NCBI GenBank assembly: GCA_017395505.1
Contig: JAFPUH010000010.1
Coordinates: forward strand, 1-43,533
Direction of reading: 5' to 3'
Length of the DNA: 43,533 nt
DNA from: Kiritimatiellia bacterium
GTDB taxonomy: Bacteria; Verrucomicrobiota; Kiritimatiellia; RFP12; UBA1067
Part shown: positions 32,050 through 39,807 of the stretch, piece by piece
Numbering within the stretch: the first letter of the stretch is position 1
Layout of the letters: the number at the start of each line of letters is the position of its first letter
Notes under the pieces: generated by a model
What the model was told of the DNA's origin: nothing
Seen by the model: only the letters and a program-made list of their open reading frames with translations
Databases searched by the model: none
Made by a program: the position numbers and the translations under genes

Positions 32050-33189
32050 TCACAGCGCACCTGTCGCAAGTGACGAGAATGTTGAAATCGGCGTGGTGTC
32101 GCGATAGTTGTCTATGACCTGACGGATGTCACGCACAAGTCCCTCGACCTCCTTGTAGAGCGTATCGTCCGCAGCAAGGCGGCCGAGCGTTCCCTCGCCG
32201 TTCTTGAGGCGGTCGGCGACGACGTTGAGCGAATCGATGAGCGTTCCCGCGCGATTTACGACGTCGGTAGCGCCCTCCTTCAGCTCCGTCACGTCAAAGG
32301 ATTCGCACGACTTGCGGAACGCCGCGATCGCTCCCTTGAGGTCTTCAAGCACGGTCTCGTCCTCCGAAAGCAGGCGCCCGAGCGGCCCTTCGCCGTTGAC
32401 GAGACGAGTGGAGATGATGTTTGCGTTGGCGGCCGTTTCGCGAAGCTCGGTGACAGTGCTGTGGATGTCGTTGTAGAGCGTGTCGTCGCTCGACATCATG
32501 CGCCCGAGAGCACCCTCGCCGTTGGCAAGGCGCGCCGCAATCACATTGGCGTTGGCCGCAGTTTCGCGAAGCTCCTTGACCGTGCTCTGGATGTCGTTGT
32601 AGAGCGTATCGTCGCTCGACATCAGACGGCCGAGCGTTCCCTCGCCGCGCTCAACGCGCTCGCTGATGTCGCGCACCTTCTCGCTCATGACCTTCAGGTT
32701 CGTTACGATGGCGTCTACGCCTTTGTCTCCCGTCAGGTTCTTGAGGTTCTTGGCGACCTCGGTTATATCCTTCATCCAATCCGACGGCGTCTCGCCGCGC
32801 AGGGTCTCCTCGCCGAGCGTAATGATCTCGCCCTCGCCCTCCTCGAGCACGAGATGGTTGCCGCCGAGCAGCGACATCGACTGCACGCAAGCGCGGTAGC
32901 CGGTGCGAAGCACGACCGACTTGTCGATCTCGACAACCGCAACGAGGTTGGTCTCGGTGAGTATCACATCCTCGACAGTGCCTACCTTCGTGCCGCGGTA
33001 CATGACGTTGTCGTGGTCCTTGAGGCCGCCGACGCCGTCGAACATGATGCTGACCTGTATGCGCTCGCGGCCACGAATCAGATCTACGCCCGAGATGACT
33101 ATGGTGAAGTAGGCGAGAAGCGCAAGCACGACAAGCATGAACAGACCTGTCACGAACTCAGAAAACGCGTTGCTCCTTTTGCGGCTCAT
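32050..33189 (-). CDS. MCE/MlaD-type lipid-transport substrate-binding protein with tandem repeats
   Basis: 379 residues. One N-terminal membrane anchor (about 12-33), then a single MCE domain (about 42-120: 'VSIMFDGVGGLKDHDNVMYR', 'GTVEDVILTET', 'CVQSMSLLGGNHLVLEEGEG'), then a long helical tail. The tail holds four GEGxLGRL units at residues 182, 224, 266 and 331; the first two are near-identical 42-residue repeats containing SSDDTLYNDI and ELRETAANAN. MCE proteins form hexameric rings carrying phospholipids through the periplasm with MlaE and MlaF. The ATG shares a base with the mlaF stop (TAATG). Confidence 0.9.
   Translation of the reverse strand: MSRKRSNAFSEFVTGLFMLVVLALLAYFTIVISGVDLIRGRERIQVSIMFDGVGGLKDHDNVMYRGTKVGTVEDVILTETNLVAVVEIDKSVVLRTGYRACVQSMSLLGGNHLVLEEGEGEIITLGEETLRGETPSDWMKDITEVAKNLKNLTGDKGVDAIVTNLKVMSEKVRDISERVERGEGTLGRLMSSDDTLYNDIQSTVKELRETAANANVIAARLANGEGALGRMMSSDDTLYNDIHSTVTELRETAANANIISTRLVNGEGPLGRLLSEDETVLEDLKGAIAAFRKSCESFDVTELKEGATDVVNRAGTLIDSLNVVADRLKNGEGTLGRLAADDTLYKEVEGLVRDIRQVIDNYRDTTPISTFSSLATGAL
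32395..32646 (-). repeat. Two 126-bp in-frame tandem repeats in the MCE gene
   Basis: Codons 182-223 and 224-265 form two direct 126-bp repeats that are near-identical in protein and largely in DNA (shared block TCGTCGCTCGACATCA, with GATGTCGTTGTAGAGCGT). Two further, more diverged copies of the GEGxLGRL head follow at codons 266 and 331. Such DNA-level identity allows gain or loss of units by slippage. Confidence 0.85.
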
Positions 33190-33929
33190 TACATTTCTCC
33201 TTTCATTGCGGCAAGAAAATCCTTTACATCCTTATTGTCGGAAGCGGCGAATTCGGCCGGCGTCGAACACTCGACCGCCTTGCCGTCCTTGAGCAGCAGT
33301 ATGCGGTCGGCGAACATCAGCGCGCCCTGCAGGTCGTGGGTAACAACCACCGAAGTGATGCCAAGCTTCTGGTTGAGCTTCTTTATCAGACGGTTTATTG
33401 TCACAGAAGTCACGGGATCGAGGCCGGAAGTCGGCTCGTCGTACAGCACGACATCCGACTCACGGACGATCGCGCGGGCGAGACCGGCTCTCTTCTGCAT
33501 GCCGCCCGATATCTCGGACGGAAACTTCTCTGCGGCATCCGTCAGCTCGACCGCGGCGAGCGCGGCGGCGACGCGCTTGGCGACCTGCGCGTCAGGCAGG
33601 CAGTCGCATTCCTTGAGGGGAAGCGCGACATTCTCCTCGACAGTCTTCCACGCGAGAAGCGCACCGCCTTGAAATAGATACCCGACGCGGCGTCTTATCT
33701 TGCGCAACTGGCGCGAAGAGCACTCCGCGACATCGACGCCATCGACGCGCACATGCCCCGAATCAGGGGTCAGCAGGCGAACGATATGCTTCAGCGTGAC
33801 CGACTTTCCCGTGCCGGAAGGACCGACGATCGCAAAGACCTCGCCCTTCTCGACGCCAAACGTAAGCCCGTCAAGCACCTTGCGTCCGTCAAATTCCTTG
33901 ACGACATTCTCGAACGATATGAGGCTCAT
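33189..33929 (-). CDS. mlaF: MlaF-type ABC transporter ATPase
   Basis: 246 residues. Walker A 'IVGPSGTGKSVTLKHI', Q-loop 'YLFQGGALLAWKTVEENVAL', signature 'SGGMQKRAGLARAIV', Walker B 'VVLYDEPTSGLDP' and H-loop 'VVVTHDLQGALMFADRI'. This is the MlaF/Ttg2A subgroup, which drives phospholipid (or sterol/toluene) transport with MlaE. ATG 33929 overlaps the mlaE stop by 4 nt (ATGA). The longer in-frame extension to 34385 lies antisense-free but inside mlaE in another frame and is rejected. Confidence 0.95.
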   Translation of the reverse strand: MSLISFENVVKEFDGRKVLDGLTFGVEKGEVFAIVGPSGTGKSVTLKHIVRLLTPDSGHVRVDGVDVAECSSRQLRKIRRRVGYLFQGGALLAWKTVEENVALPLKECDCLPDAQVAKRVAAALAAVELTDAAEKFPSEISGGMQKRAGLARAIVRESDVVLYDEPTSGLDPVTSVTINRLIKKLNQKLGITSVVVTHDLQGALMFADRILLLKDGKAVECSTPAEFAASDNKDVKDFLAAMKGEM

Positions 33930-34672
33930 CTGTAGAACACCCTCGTTATCATGTAGCCGAGCATCAGTATCATTAGGAACGATACGACAACGGATCTCTG
34001 GGTGGCGCGCCCGACGCCGGTGGCGCCGAGGCGAGTGCCCATACCCTGGGCGACCGACACCGTGCCGATGATAAGACCGAAGACCAGCGCCTTGAGAAGC
34101 CCGACGAACAGATCCTTCATCTCGGCCATCGACATCGCGCTCGACATGTACTGATCGAAGTTGACGCCAAGCTGGGTGGCGCCGACTATGCCTCCGCCGA
34201 GCGTGCCTATGACGCAGCAGAAGAACGCGACCAGAGGCGCCATCACGACGAGAGCCAGAATCCTCGGCACCGCAAGGAAGCGTATCGGCGATATGGACAT
34301 GATCTCCAGCGCGTCGATCTCGTCGTTGACCTTCATCGTGCCGAGCTCGGCGGCGATCGCCGAACCAACGCACGCCGCGAGGCACATGCCGCAGCTGAAC
34401 GGAGCCATCTCTCGGATCAGCGTTATCATCACGGCCGCCCCGAGGTATATCTCCTGATTGAAGCGGCGCAGCTCAAGACCGACCTGCAGCGCGAGAATCA
34501 TGCCGGTGAAAAGCGACACGACTGTCACGACAGGCAGCGTGCCGATACCGGTCTTGTAGAGCTGAACCGCGAAGTCGGCACGCGAATCGCGGCTCCTCAA
34601 GACCGTCGGGAACGCGATGATCGAAGCGATCATCACGCGTGTCGTCCGGCCAACTTCACGAATGAAATGCAT
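33926..34672 (-). CDS. mlaE: MlaE-type ABC transporter permease
   Basis: 248 residues with five to six membrane helices. Family blocks: 'QLYKTGIGTLPVVTVVSLFT', 'GMILALQVGLELRRF', 'REMAPFSCGMCLAACVGSAI', 'AAELGTMKVNDEIDALEIMS', 'PIRFLAVPRILALVVMAPLV' and the C-terminal 'GTRLGATGVGRATQRSVVVS'. The E-x-G-T-M-x-V-x-E/D-I-D-A-L coupling motif is intact. Inner-membrane part of the lipid transporter with MlaF and the MCE protein. The start abuts the TPR gene stop at 34673. Confidence 0.95.
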   Translation of the reverse strand: MHFIREVGRTTRVMIASIIAFPTVLRSRDSRADFAVQLYKTGIGTLPVVTVVSLFTGMILALQVGLELRRFNQEIYLGAAVMITLIREMAPFSCGMCLAACVGSAIAAELGTMKVNDEIDALEIMSISPIRFLAVPRILALVVMAPLVAFFCCVIGTLGGGIVGATQLGVNFDQYMSSAMSMAEMKDLFVGLLKALVFGLIIGTVSVAQGMGTRLGATGVGRATQRSVVVSFLMILMLGYMITRVFYR

Positions 34673-35290
34673 TTACCTGGCCTCGTAGCGCCTGACGCAA
34701 TCTTCGACCGCGTCGACGCGAGCCTCGGAAACCGAATCGCCCTTTACCGACGCCTTGATCTCGGCGAGGCGCGCGAGCGCCTTGTCCTTCTCGCCGAGCT
34801 GCGCAAGCACCCTCGCGGAACCCAATCTCGCGGAAAGCGCGAGATAGCTGTCGGGATTCGCCTCGGCGAACGCCTCGTAGGCCGCAAGCGCGTCGACGTA
34901 GCCGCCCATCGCCTCGAGACACTGGGCCTTGCCGATCTCGGGGATGTCGGCGAAGCCGTCAGGAGCCTTGTCGCCCGAAACGGACGCGTAGATATCCATC
35001 GCTTCCTGGTAGCGAGCGCCGTCGAAGTACTTCTTGGCGAGGCGCAGCTTCAGGGCGCCGCCGGCATCAGAGCCGCCGAACTTCGAAACGGCCTCCTCGA
35101 GCTCCTCGGTCGTGTAGGCGCTAACGAACGCTTCACTAGCCGCCGCCTTGCGCGCAGCGCGGTAGTTCTTGACGCCGTAGAAGCAGGCCACCGCAACGGC
35201 AGCAGCGAGAAGCCACGGCACTGTCGCCTTCACCTCTCTCACGAAATCGTCCGCCAGGGGATCATCCCTGAACCAGTTCTTCACATTCAT
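34673..35290 (-). CDS. Membrane-anchored TPR protein (YfgM-like)
   Basis: 205 residues. A single membrane helix (about 24-43, 'VPWLLAAAVAVACFYGVKNY') with a cytoplasmic-type N-terminus is followed by TPR-like helices ('AKKYFDGARYQEAMDIYASV', 'GKAQCLEAMGGYVDALAAYE', 'SARVLAQLGEKDKALARLAE'). The layout resembles YfgM/ancillary SecYEG-translocon proteins (TPR_21). Predicted periplasmic helper for envelope proteins; direct evidence is lacking. The start overlaps the pcnB stop by 29 nt. Confidence 0.8.
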   Translation of the reverse strand: MNVKNWFRDDPLADDFVREVKATVPWLLAAAVAVACFYGVKNYRAARKAAASEAFVSAYTTEELEEAVSKFGGSDAGGALKLRLAKKYFDGARYQEAMDIYASVSGDKAPDGFADIPEIGKAQCLEAMGGYVDALAAYEAFAEANPDSYLALSARLGSARVLAQLGEKDKALARLAEIKASVKGDSVSEARVDAVEDCVRRYEAR

Positions 35291-36485
35291 TGTTTATTCC
35301 TTTCTGATCGTAAAGGTCTGCCCATGCGTTAACGGTACGCTCGTCGCCACCCTCGGCTCTTACGAGTATCCTGTTGTAGTCCAGCGCATCAAGGAAATCG
35401 CGGTTGTATATGAACCTCGATCTGGGCTTGGTCGGCGGCTTGCATAGCCTGACGCGGCTCTCCATCAGCAGCACCGCCGTGAAATACGCGGTCTTCGGTA
35501 TCTTGAGAGTCGTCAGCATCGTCTGCATGACGCGGCGCGACGCGCCGTCCTTGCGCTCCACCTTGAGCAGAGCCGTCATCAAAACGGCCGCGCGAAGCCC
35601 GTTCGACACCTCAAGACCCTCCTTCTCGCGGATCTTCTCAAGCTCGTCGAGAACCTCAAGATACTTCCATTCGACGCTCTTCTCCCCGCCGGTCTTGTCG
35701 ATCGCCGCGGCCAGCTCCGGCAGCAGGTCGCCGAGCATGCCCGTGCGCCACATGAGTTTGAAAGCCTCGGCGCTGTGGCCGTATGTGAACAGCCTGAAGA
35801 CCTCCTCGCATACCCTTGGCTGCGAGGCGGAAAGTATGCACGCATGGTGGCGCTTCATCGCGGCGAACGTCTTGCGCTCTATCGTGAAGCCCAGCCGCGA
35901 GGAGAACTTCACCGCACGCATCATCCTTACGGGATCTTCCTGAAAGCGTATGTTGGGATCGCCGATCGCGCGTATGACGCGATTTTTGATGTCCTTCATG
36001 CCGCCGACCCAGTCGATTACGCTGAAATCCTTTATGTCGTAGAAGAGGCCGTTCACAGTGAAATCGCGGCGATACGCGTCGGTCTCGGGCGTACCGAAGG
36101 TATTGTCCTCCTGCGGACCCTCAGCCGCGTGTTCGATTATCTCGCCCACGGACTGCGAATTCTGGCGGAAGGTAGCCGTTTCGATCACCTTCGCGCCGAA
36201 CCTGATCTGCGCCAGGCGGAAGCGGCGCCCGATGAGGAAGCAGTTGCGGAAGATCTTTCTCAGCTCGTTCGGCTTTGCGCTCGTGCCGACATCGAAATCC
36301 TTAGGCTTGCGCCCCATCAGAAGATCGCGCACGCCGCCGCCGACGAGATAGGCCGTGAAGCCCATGGACGACAGACGGTAAAGCACCTTCAAAGCGTCCG
36401 GATCGATGTTTTTGCGCGAAATGCAGTGGTCCTGTCGCTTGTACACGACAGACCGATTCGCCTTTTTCTTCAAGAACCCGAACAT
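35262..36485 (-). CDS. pcnB: PcnB-type poly(A) polymerase / tRNA nucleotidyltransferase
   Basis: 407 residues from ATG 36485. Class II nucleotidyltransferase head: 'GFTAYLVGGGVRDLLMGRKP' and 'KDFDVGTSAKPNELRKIF' (DxD), 'RRFRLAQIRFGAKVIETATF', 'RRDFTVNGLFYD', 'RFQEDPVRMMRAVKFSSRLG'. The 'IGRRFRL' sequence and the C-terminal extension are those of PcnB poly(A) polymerases rather than CCA enzymes, but activity cannot be fixed by eye. No Shine-Dalgarno; the -10 box ends 9 nt before the ATG, so the mRNA should be leaderless or nearly so. First gene of the 13-gene run. Confidence 0.9.
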   Translation of the reverse strand: MFGFLKKKANRSVVYKRQDHCISRKNIDPDALKVLYRLSSMGFTAYLVGGGVRDLLMGRKPKDFDVGTSAKPNELRKIFRNCFLIGRRFRLAQIRFGAKVIETATFRQNSQSVGEIIEHAAEGPQEDNTFGTPETDAYRRDFTVNGLFYDIKDFSVIDWVGGMKDIKNRVIRAIGDPNIRFQEDPVRMMRAVKFSSRLGFTIERKTFAAMKRHHACILSASQPRVCEEVFRLFTYGHSAEAFKLMWRTGMLGDLLPELAAAIDKTGGEKSVEWKYLEVLDELEKIREKEGLEVSNGLRAAVLMTALLKVERKDGASRRVMQTMLTTLKIPKTAYFTAVLLMESRVRLCKPPTKPRSRFIYNRDFLDALDYNRILVRAEGGDERTVNAWADLYDQKGINNECEELVQG

Positions 36486-36494
36486 TAGTTGTGT

Positions 36495-36523
36495 ATTATA
36501 CCGCAAATCGCCGCATTACGCAA
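36495..36523 (-). promoter_or_regulatory. Promoter of pcnB and the 13-gene run (predicted leaderless)
   Basis: Minus strand: -35 TTGCGT (36518-36523), 17-bp spacer, -10 TATAAT (36495-36500), then nine bases ACACAACTA to the ATG. Both hexamers are good and there is no room for a Shine-Dalgarno. Confidence 0.75.
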
Positions 36524-36534
36524 CGCCGTGGCCC

Positions 36535-38265
36535 TCAACCGTGGCGGCGCATCTGGCGCGTCGTCGGAGGGTCGATCACCTCAGGCACGAGAACATCGCC
36601 CTTCTTCTCGGCCGTCTGGCGGCGTATGAGCCACATCTGAACGATCGAGAACACCTGGCTCAAGGTCCAGTACAGCGAAAGCGCGGACGGGAAGGAATAG
36701 AACATGACCAGCATCATAATCGGCATGAACACCATCATCATCTTCTGCTGGTTCTTGTCGCCGGTCGACGGCGTAAGCGCCGACTGGAGAGCCATCGTCG
36801 CGGCCATAAGTATCGGCAGTATGTTGAGCCCGCCGAACGGGAACCAGCTCGCGAAGAGAGCCTCGGGCTCGGAAAGGTCGGCGATCCAGAGGAACGGCGC
36901 GTAGCGAAGCTCGACAGCCGAGCGCAGCACGTTGAAGAGCGCGATGAACACCGGTATCTGTATGAGCATCGGCAGGCATGAACTCATCGGGTTCACCTTC
37001 TTGTCCTTGTAGAGCGCCCAAGTCTCCTGCTGAAGCCTCTGCGGATTGTCCTTGTACTTCGCCTGGATCTCCTTCATGAGAGGCTGAATCTCCTGCATCT
37101 TCTTCATGCCGACCGTCGACTTGTGCGTCAGCGGCCAGAAGATCACGCGCACCAGTATGGTGAGCAGTATGATCGCGATGCCGTAGTTGGGCAGCCAGCC
37201 GTGGAACAGGTTGAGCGCCCAAACGACAGGGTAGCAGAGCCAGCGCCACATGCCGAACTCCATCACATCCCTCATGCCGAGATCCCACAAAAGCGCCTGC
37301 TTCTTCGGCCCGACGTAGAAGACGCTCGTCACGCTCGTCGCCTCGCCAGGATCGATCCTCACCTTGGCGGATACGCTCTTGGGACGATAGCTGGCCGCCG
37401 CCACATCGCGCTCGACAGTCGCCGAAAAACCTGTGTTCGCCGCAGTCGTGCTGGCGAGAGCCGTCACGAAGAAGCGGTTCTTGAGGGCAACCCACGTCTG
37501 CGCGCCGATTAGATCGACCGTGGCCGAACGCGGCAGACCCGCCGCGCTCTTCGACCCGCTGCAGCCGCCGGAAAGTCCGCCGACGAGATAGCCCTTCAAA
37601 GGCGAATCGCCCTCGCAGTGGTGAATCACGCCAGCCTTGCCCTTGCCTGCGTCAAGCGCCCAGCTGTCGACTGAAAGAAGGTCGTTCTTGCTCGCGCCCA
37701 TGGACATCGAGCCGAGCGAAAGAGTCGTGCGGCCGGCCGCCGTATCCTCGAACGTCACGAGATAGCCGTCGCCGAGCGAAACCCTGCGAGCGGAAGCCCC
37801 GTTGACGAAAACCACCTTGCCGTCGCCGGCGTTGGCCACCGTATAGGCCGCGACATTGCCGCCCAGCGCACCGAGCGGAGAAGCAGAGAAGTCGAACTCG
37901 ACAGCCGGATTGCCCTCGCCGACAGGACCGTTGCCCTGGGCATACTTCTTCAGCGTCGCCTTCTTGACGACGCCGCCCCAGCTCGAAAGCTCAAGCTTCA
38001 GCTCGTCGTTCTCGAGCACCACGATCTCCTCCGGAACGGACGGCAGCACCGGCGCCGCCACCTGCTCCACGGCTTGCTGCACCGCGACGGGCGCTTCGAC
38101 CGGCCCGGCTGCCTCAGCCGTCTCGGTCTGCTGCGCGGCGACCGCAGCAGCGTTGGCCTTCGCGTACTCCGCGCGAGCCTTCGCCTCCTTGGGCTGCTGA
38201 ACGAAAAGATACCATGCGAGCACGCCGCCCAGCACGATGCAAATCAACTTCTCTGTCTTGTTCAT
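36535..38265 (-). CDS. yidC: YidC membrane protein insertase
   Basis: 576 residues of the Gram-negative form: an N-terminal helix (about 7-22), a large periplasmic beta domain (about 70-330; 'VVLENDELKLELSSWGGVVK'), then the conserved core 'WPLTHKSTVGMKKMQEIQPL', 'KEIQAKYKDNPQRLQQETWA', 'NPMSSCLPMLIQIPVFIALF' and 'ILMAATMALQSALTPSTGD', ending in a basic tail after 'LYWTLSQVFSIVQMWLIRR'. YidC inserts and folds inner-membrane proteins alone or with SecYEG. An A/Q-rich linker (about 35-60) separates the first helix from the periplasmic domain. It follows yidD with a 6-nt gap. Confidence 0.96.
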   Translation of the reverse strand: MNKTEKLICIVLGGVLAWYLFVQQPKEAKARAEYAKANAAAVAAQQTETAEAAGPVEAPVAVQQAVEQVAAPVLPSVPEEIVVLENDELKLELSSWGGVVKKATLKKYAQGNGPVGEGNPAVEFDFSASPLGALGGNVAAYTVANAGDGKVVFVNGASARRVSLGDGYLVTFEDTAAGRTTLSLGSMSMGASKNDLLSVDSWALDAGKGKAGVIHHCEGDSPLKGYLVGGLSGGCSGSKSAAGLPRSATVDLIGAQTWVALKNRFFVTALASTTAANTGFSATVERDVAAASYRPKSVSAKVRIDPGEATSVTSVFYVGPKKQALLWDLGMRDVMEFGMWRWLCYPVVWALNLFHGWLPNYGIAIILLTILVRVIFWPLTHKSTVGMKKMQEIQPLMKEIQAKYKDNPQRLQQETWALYKDKKVNPMSSCLPMLIQIPVFIALFNVLRSAVELRYAPFLWIADLSEPEALFASWFPFGGLNILPILMAATMALQSALTPSTGDKNQQKMMMVFMPIMMLVMFYSFPSALSLYWTLSQVFSIVQMWLIRRQTAEKKGDVLVPEVIDPPTTRQMRRHG

Positions 38266-38271
38266 CGTCTT

Positions 38272-38535
38272 CTACCTTCCTAAATCAGTTCTCCACCGGC
38301 CTTTCTCCGGCACAGGGTCGTAGCCGTGGGCGCCGTACGGATGGCACCTGAGCAGCCTCCAAAGCCCAAGAAGCGTACCCTTAACCGCCCCGTGGACACG
38401 CAACGCATCGATCATGTAGTTGGAGCAGCTCGGCTCGAACCTGCAAGCACCCCCCATCAGCGGCGACAGCACGATCTGGTAGCACCTTACCAATCCGGTG
38501 AGCAGCCAGACCGCGGGATTCCCCCTTTCAGCCAT
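38272..38535 (-). CDS. yidD: YidD membrane protein insertion efficiency factor
   Basis: 87 residues with the whole family signature: 'LLTGLVRCYQIVLSPLMGGA', 'CRFEPSCSNYMIDALRVHGA' and 'GLWRLLRCHPYGAHGYDPVP'. A small amphipathic inner-membrane-associated protein that aids YidC-dependent insertion. The start overlaps the rnpA end by 8 nt. Confidence 0.95.
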   Translation of the reverse strand: MAERGNPAVWLLTGLVRCYQIVLSPLMGGACRFEPSCSNYMIDALRVHGAVKGTLLGLWRLLRCHPYGAHGYDPVPEKGRWRTDLGR

Positions 38536-38857
38536 TCGCCTTCTCCATGACGCGTCGCATCTCCGCCTTCACGTCCGCACACGACCTGCCCTTCATGGCG
38601 GCGCGGCCTATGAACACCCAGTCCACGCCAAGCGGAGCCTCTCCGCCCTTCTCGAGCAGCCTGTACGCCTCCCTCAGAAGCCTCTTCGCACGGTTGCGGT
38701 CCACCGCATGGCGGAAGCTCTTCTTAGAAACAACGACGCCGGCCTTCCGGGCGGCGTCGGTAGCCGAACAATACCACGCGACAAGGAGACGCCCCTTTAC
38801 GGAACGTCCCCGGTCGAAGACAGCCTTGTACTTCGCGCCGGGGAGTCGCGTGGACAT
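38528..38857 (-). CDS. rnpA: Ribonuclease P protein component
   Basis: 109 residues. 'FDRGRSVKGRLLVAWYCSAT' and the RNR motif 'HAVDRNRAKRLLREAYRLLE' identify it; C-terminal 'DWVFIGRAAMKGRSCADVKA' matches. Binds the RNase P RNA and the 5' leader of pre-tRNA. Follows rpmH by 8 nt in the conserved order rpmH-rnpA-yidD-yidC. Confidence 0.95.
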   Translation of the reverse strand: MSTRLPGAKYKAVFDRGRSVKGRLLVAWYCSATDAARKAGVVVSKKSFRHAVDRNRAKRLLREAYRLLEKGGEAPLGVDWVFIGRAAMKGRSCADVKAEMRRVMEKANG

Positions 38858-38865
38858 TGCAAGCC

Positions 38866-39003
38866 TCAGACCTGCGTCAGGCGCTTGCGACCCTTCGCAC
38901 GACGGCGGGCGAGAACCTTGCGGCCACCCTTCGTCGCCTTACGGGCGCGATAACCGATTTTCCTTTTGCGCTTCAGCTTAGACGGCTGCCATGTCATCTT
39001 CAT
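38866..39003 (-). CDS. rpmH: Ribosomal protein L34
   Basis: 45 codons from the ATG at 39003, too short for many ORF screens. The product starts [20 protein letters not shown] and ends [12 protein letters not shown], the basic L34 sequence ('[12 protein letters not shown]', '[11 protein letters not shown]'-like '[19 protein letters not shown]'). AAAGGA precedes the start, and the promoter at 39044-39073 is just upstream. First gene of the rpmH-rnpA-yidD-yidC operon. Confidence 0.96.
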   Translation of the reverse strand: MKMTWQPSKLKRKRKIGYRARKATKGGRKVLARRRAKGRKRLTQV

Positions 39004-39043
39004 GTTGTGCTTCCTTTCAAGTCAGTTTGAAAATTGAGCGTGA

Positions 39044-39073
39044 ATTATATCATATTCGGACCCACTTGCGCAA
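39044..39073 (-). promoter_or_regulatory. Promoter of the rpmH operon
   Basis: Minus strand: -35 TTGCGC (39068-39073), 18-bp spacer, extended -10 TGA-TATAAT (39044-39049). Leader of about 33 nt with AAAGGA. The -35 lies inside the palindrome shared with the udg promoter. Confidence 0.75.
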
Positions 39074-39078
39074 GTGGG
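39061..39078. repeat. Perfect 18-bp palindrome between rpmH and udg
   Basis: CCCACTTGCGCAAGTGGG is its own reverse complement over all 18 bases. Its centre TTGCGCAA supplies a TTGCGC -35 on each strand, for udg rightward (17 bp) and rpmH leftward (18 bp). It could be a regulator site or simply a shared bidirectional -35. Confidence 0.85.
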
Positions 39079-39094
39079 GACGTTTTGGTAAACT
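39066..39094 (+). promoter_or_regulatory. Promoter of udg (predicted leaderless)
   Basis: -35 TTGCGC (39066-39071), 17-bp spacer, extended -10 TGG-TAAACT (39089-39094); the ATG at 39102 is 7 nt downstream and has no Shine-Dalgarno before it. Confidence 0.65.
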
Positions 39095-39101
39095 TCCTTG
39101 C

Positions 39102-39773
39102 ATGGACGTCAAGATAGAAGAGTCGTGGAAGAACCTTCTGCGCGGCGAATTCGAAAGCGAATACTTCGCCAATCTCGCCTCGTTCGTTCGCTCCGCCTAC
39201 CGCAGCGGCGTGGTCTACCCGCCTGCAAAGTTCATTTTCGAGGCTTTCAACCGCACACCCTTCGACAAGGTGAAGGTCGTCATAATCGGCCAAGACCCCT
39301 ACCACAACCCGAACCAAGCCCACGGACTGTGCTTCTCGGTACAACCGGGCGTCGAACCGCCTCCCTCGCTGGTCAACATCTACAAGGAGCTCGAGGCCGA
39401 GTACCAAAAGCCCTTCAGGGACCGCAACGGCGACCTCTCCCACTGGGCCGACCAGGGGGTTCTCCTGCTGAACGCCACCCTTACCGTCTCTGGCGGGGCG
39501 AACATGGCCGGTTCGCATCAGGGCAAGGGATGGGAACGCTTCACCGACGCCGTCATCCGCGAGCTGGCCACCCGCCGCGATGGACTTGTCTACCTTCTTT
39601 GGGGCTCGTATGCGCAAAAGAAGGCCGGTTTCGTGGACCGCCGCCGCAACCTCGTTCTCGAGTGCGCCCACCCCTCGCCCCTCTCCGCACACCGCGGATT
39701 CTTCGGCTGCGGACACTTCAAGAAGTGCAATGACTATCTCGCCGCCCACGGACAGGAACCGATCCTGTGGTGA
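39102..39773 (+). CDS. udg: Uracil-DNA glycosylase, family 1
   Basis: 223 residues. Catalytic block 'VVIIGQDPYHNPNQAHGLCF' (Asp general base in GQDPYH), 'GVLLLNATLTV' and the leucine-loop 'HPSPLSAHRGFFGCGHF' are all intact. Removes uracil from DNA at the start of base-excision repair. The family start 'MDVKIEESWKNLLRGEF' fixes ATG 39102; the longer frame from 38991 runs through the divergent promoter and is rejected. It converges on kbl with 34 nt between the stops, which hold no strong terminator. Confidence 0.95.
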   Translation: MDVKIEESWKNLLRGEFESEYFANLASFVRSAYRSGVVYPPAKFIFEAFNRTPFDKVKVVIIGQDPYHNPNQAHGLCFSVQPGVEPPPSLVNIYKELEAEYQKPFRDRNGDLSHWADQGVLLLNATLTVSGGANMAGSHQGKGWERFTDAVIRELATRRDGLVYLLWGSYAQKKAGFVDRRRNLVLECAHPSPLSAHRGFFGCGHFKKCNDYLAAHGQEPILW

Positions 39774-39807
39774 GCGGCGAGACTGCTGCCGTTCTATGGC
39801 CTAGCGC

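Noticed and set aside
30675..32117. Plus-strand frame of 480 codons over map and adk
   Set aside because: Antisense shadow of two clearly recognised enzymes.
33930..34385. N-terminal extension of the MlaF frame
   Set aside because: Overlaps mlaE in another frame; MlaF family proteins begin at the MSLISFENV start.
39004..39101. Possible replication origin near rpmH-rnpA-yidC
   Set aside because: This block often lies near oriC, but I saw no DnaA boxes, AT-rich unwinding region or dnaA gene here.
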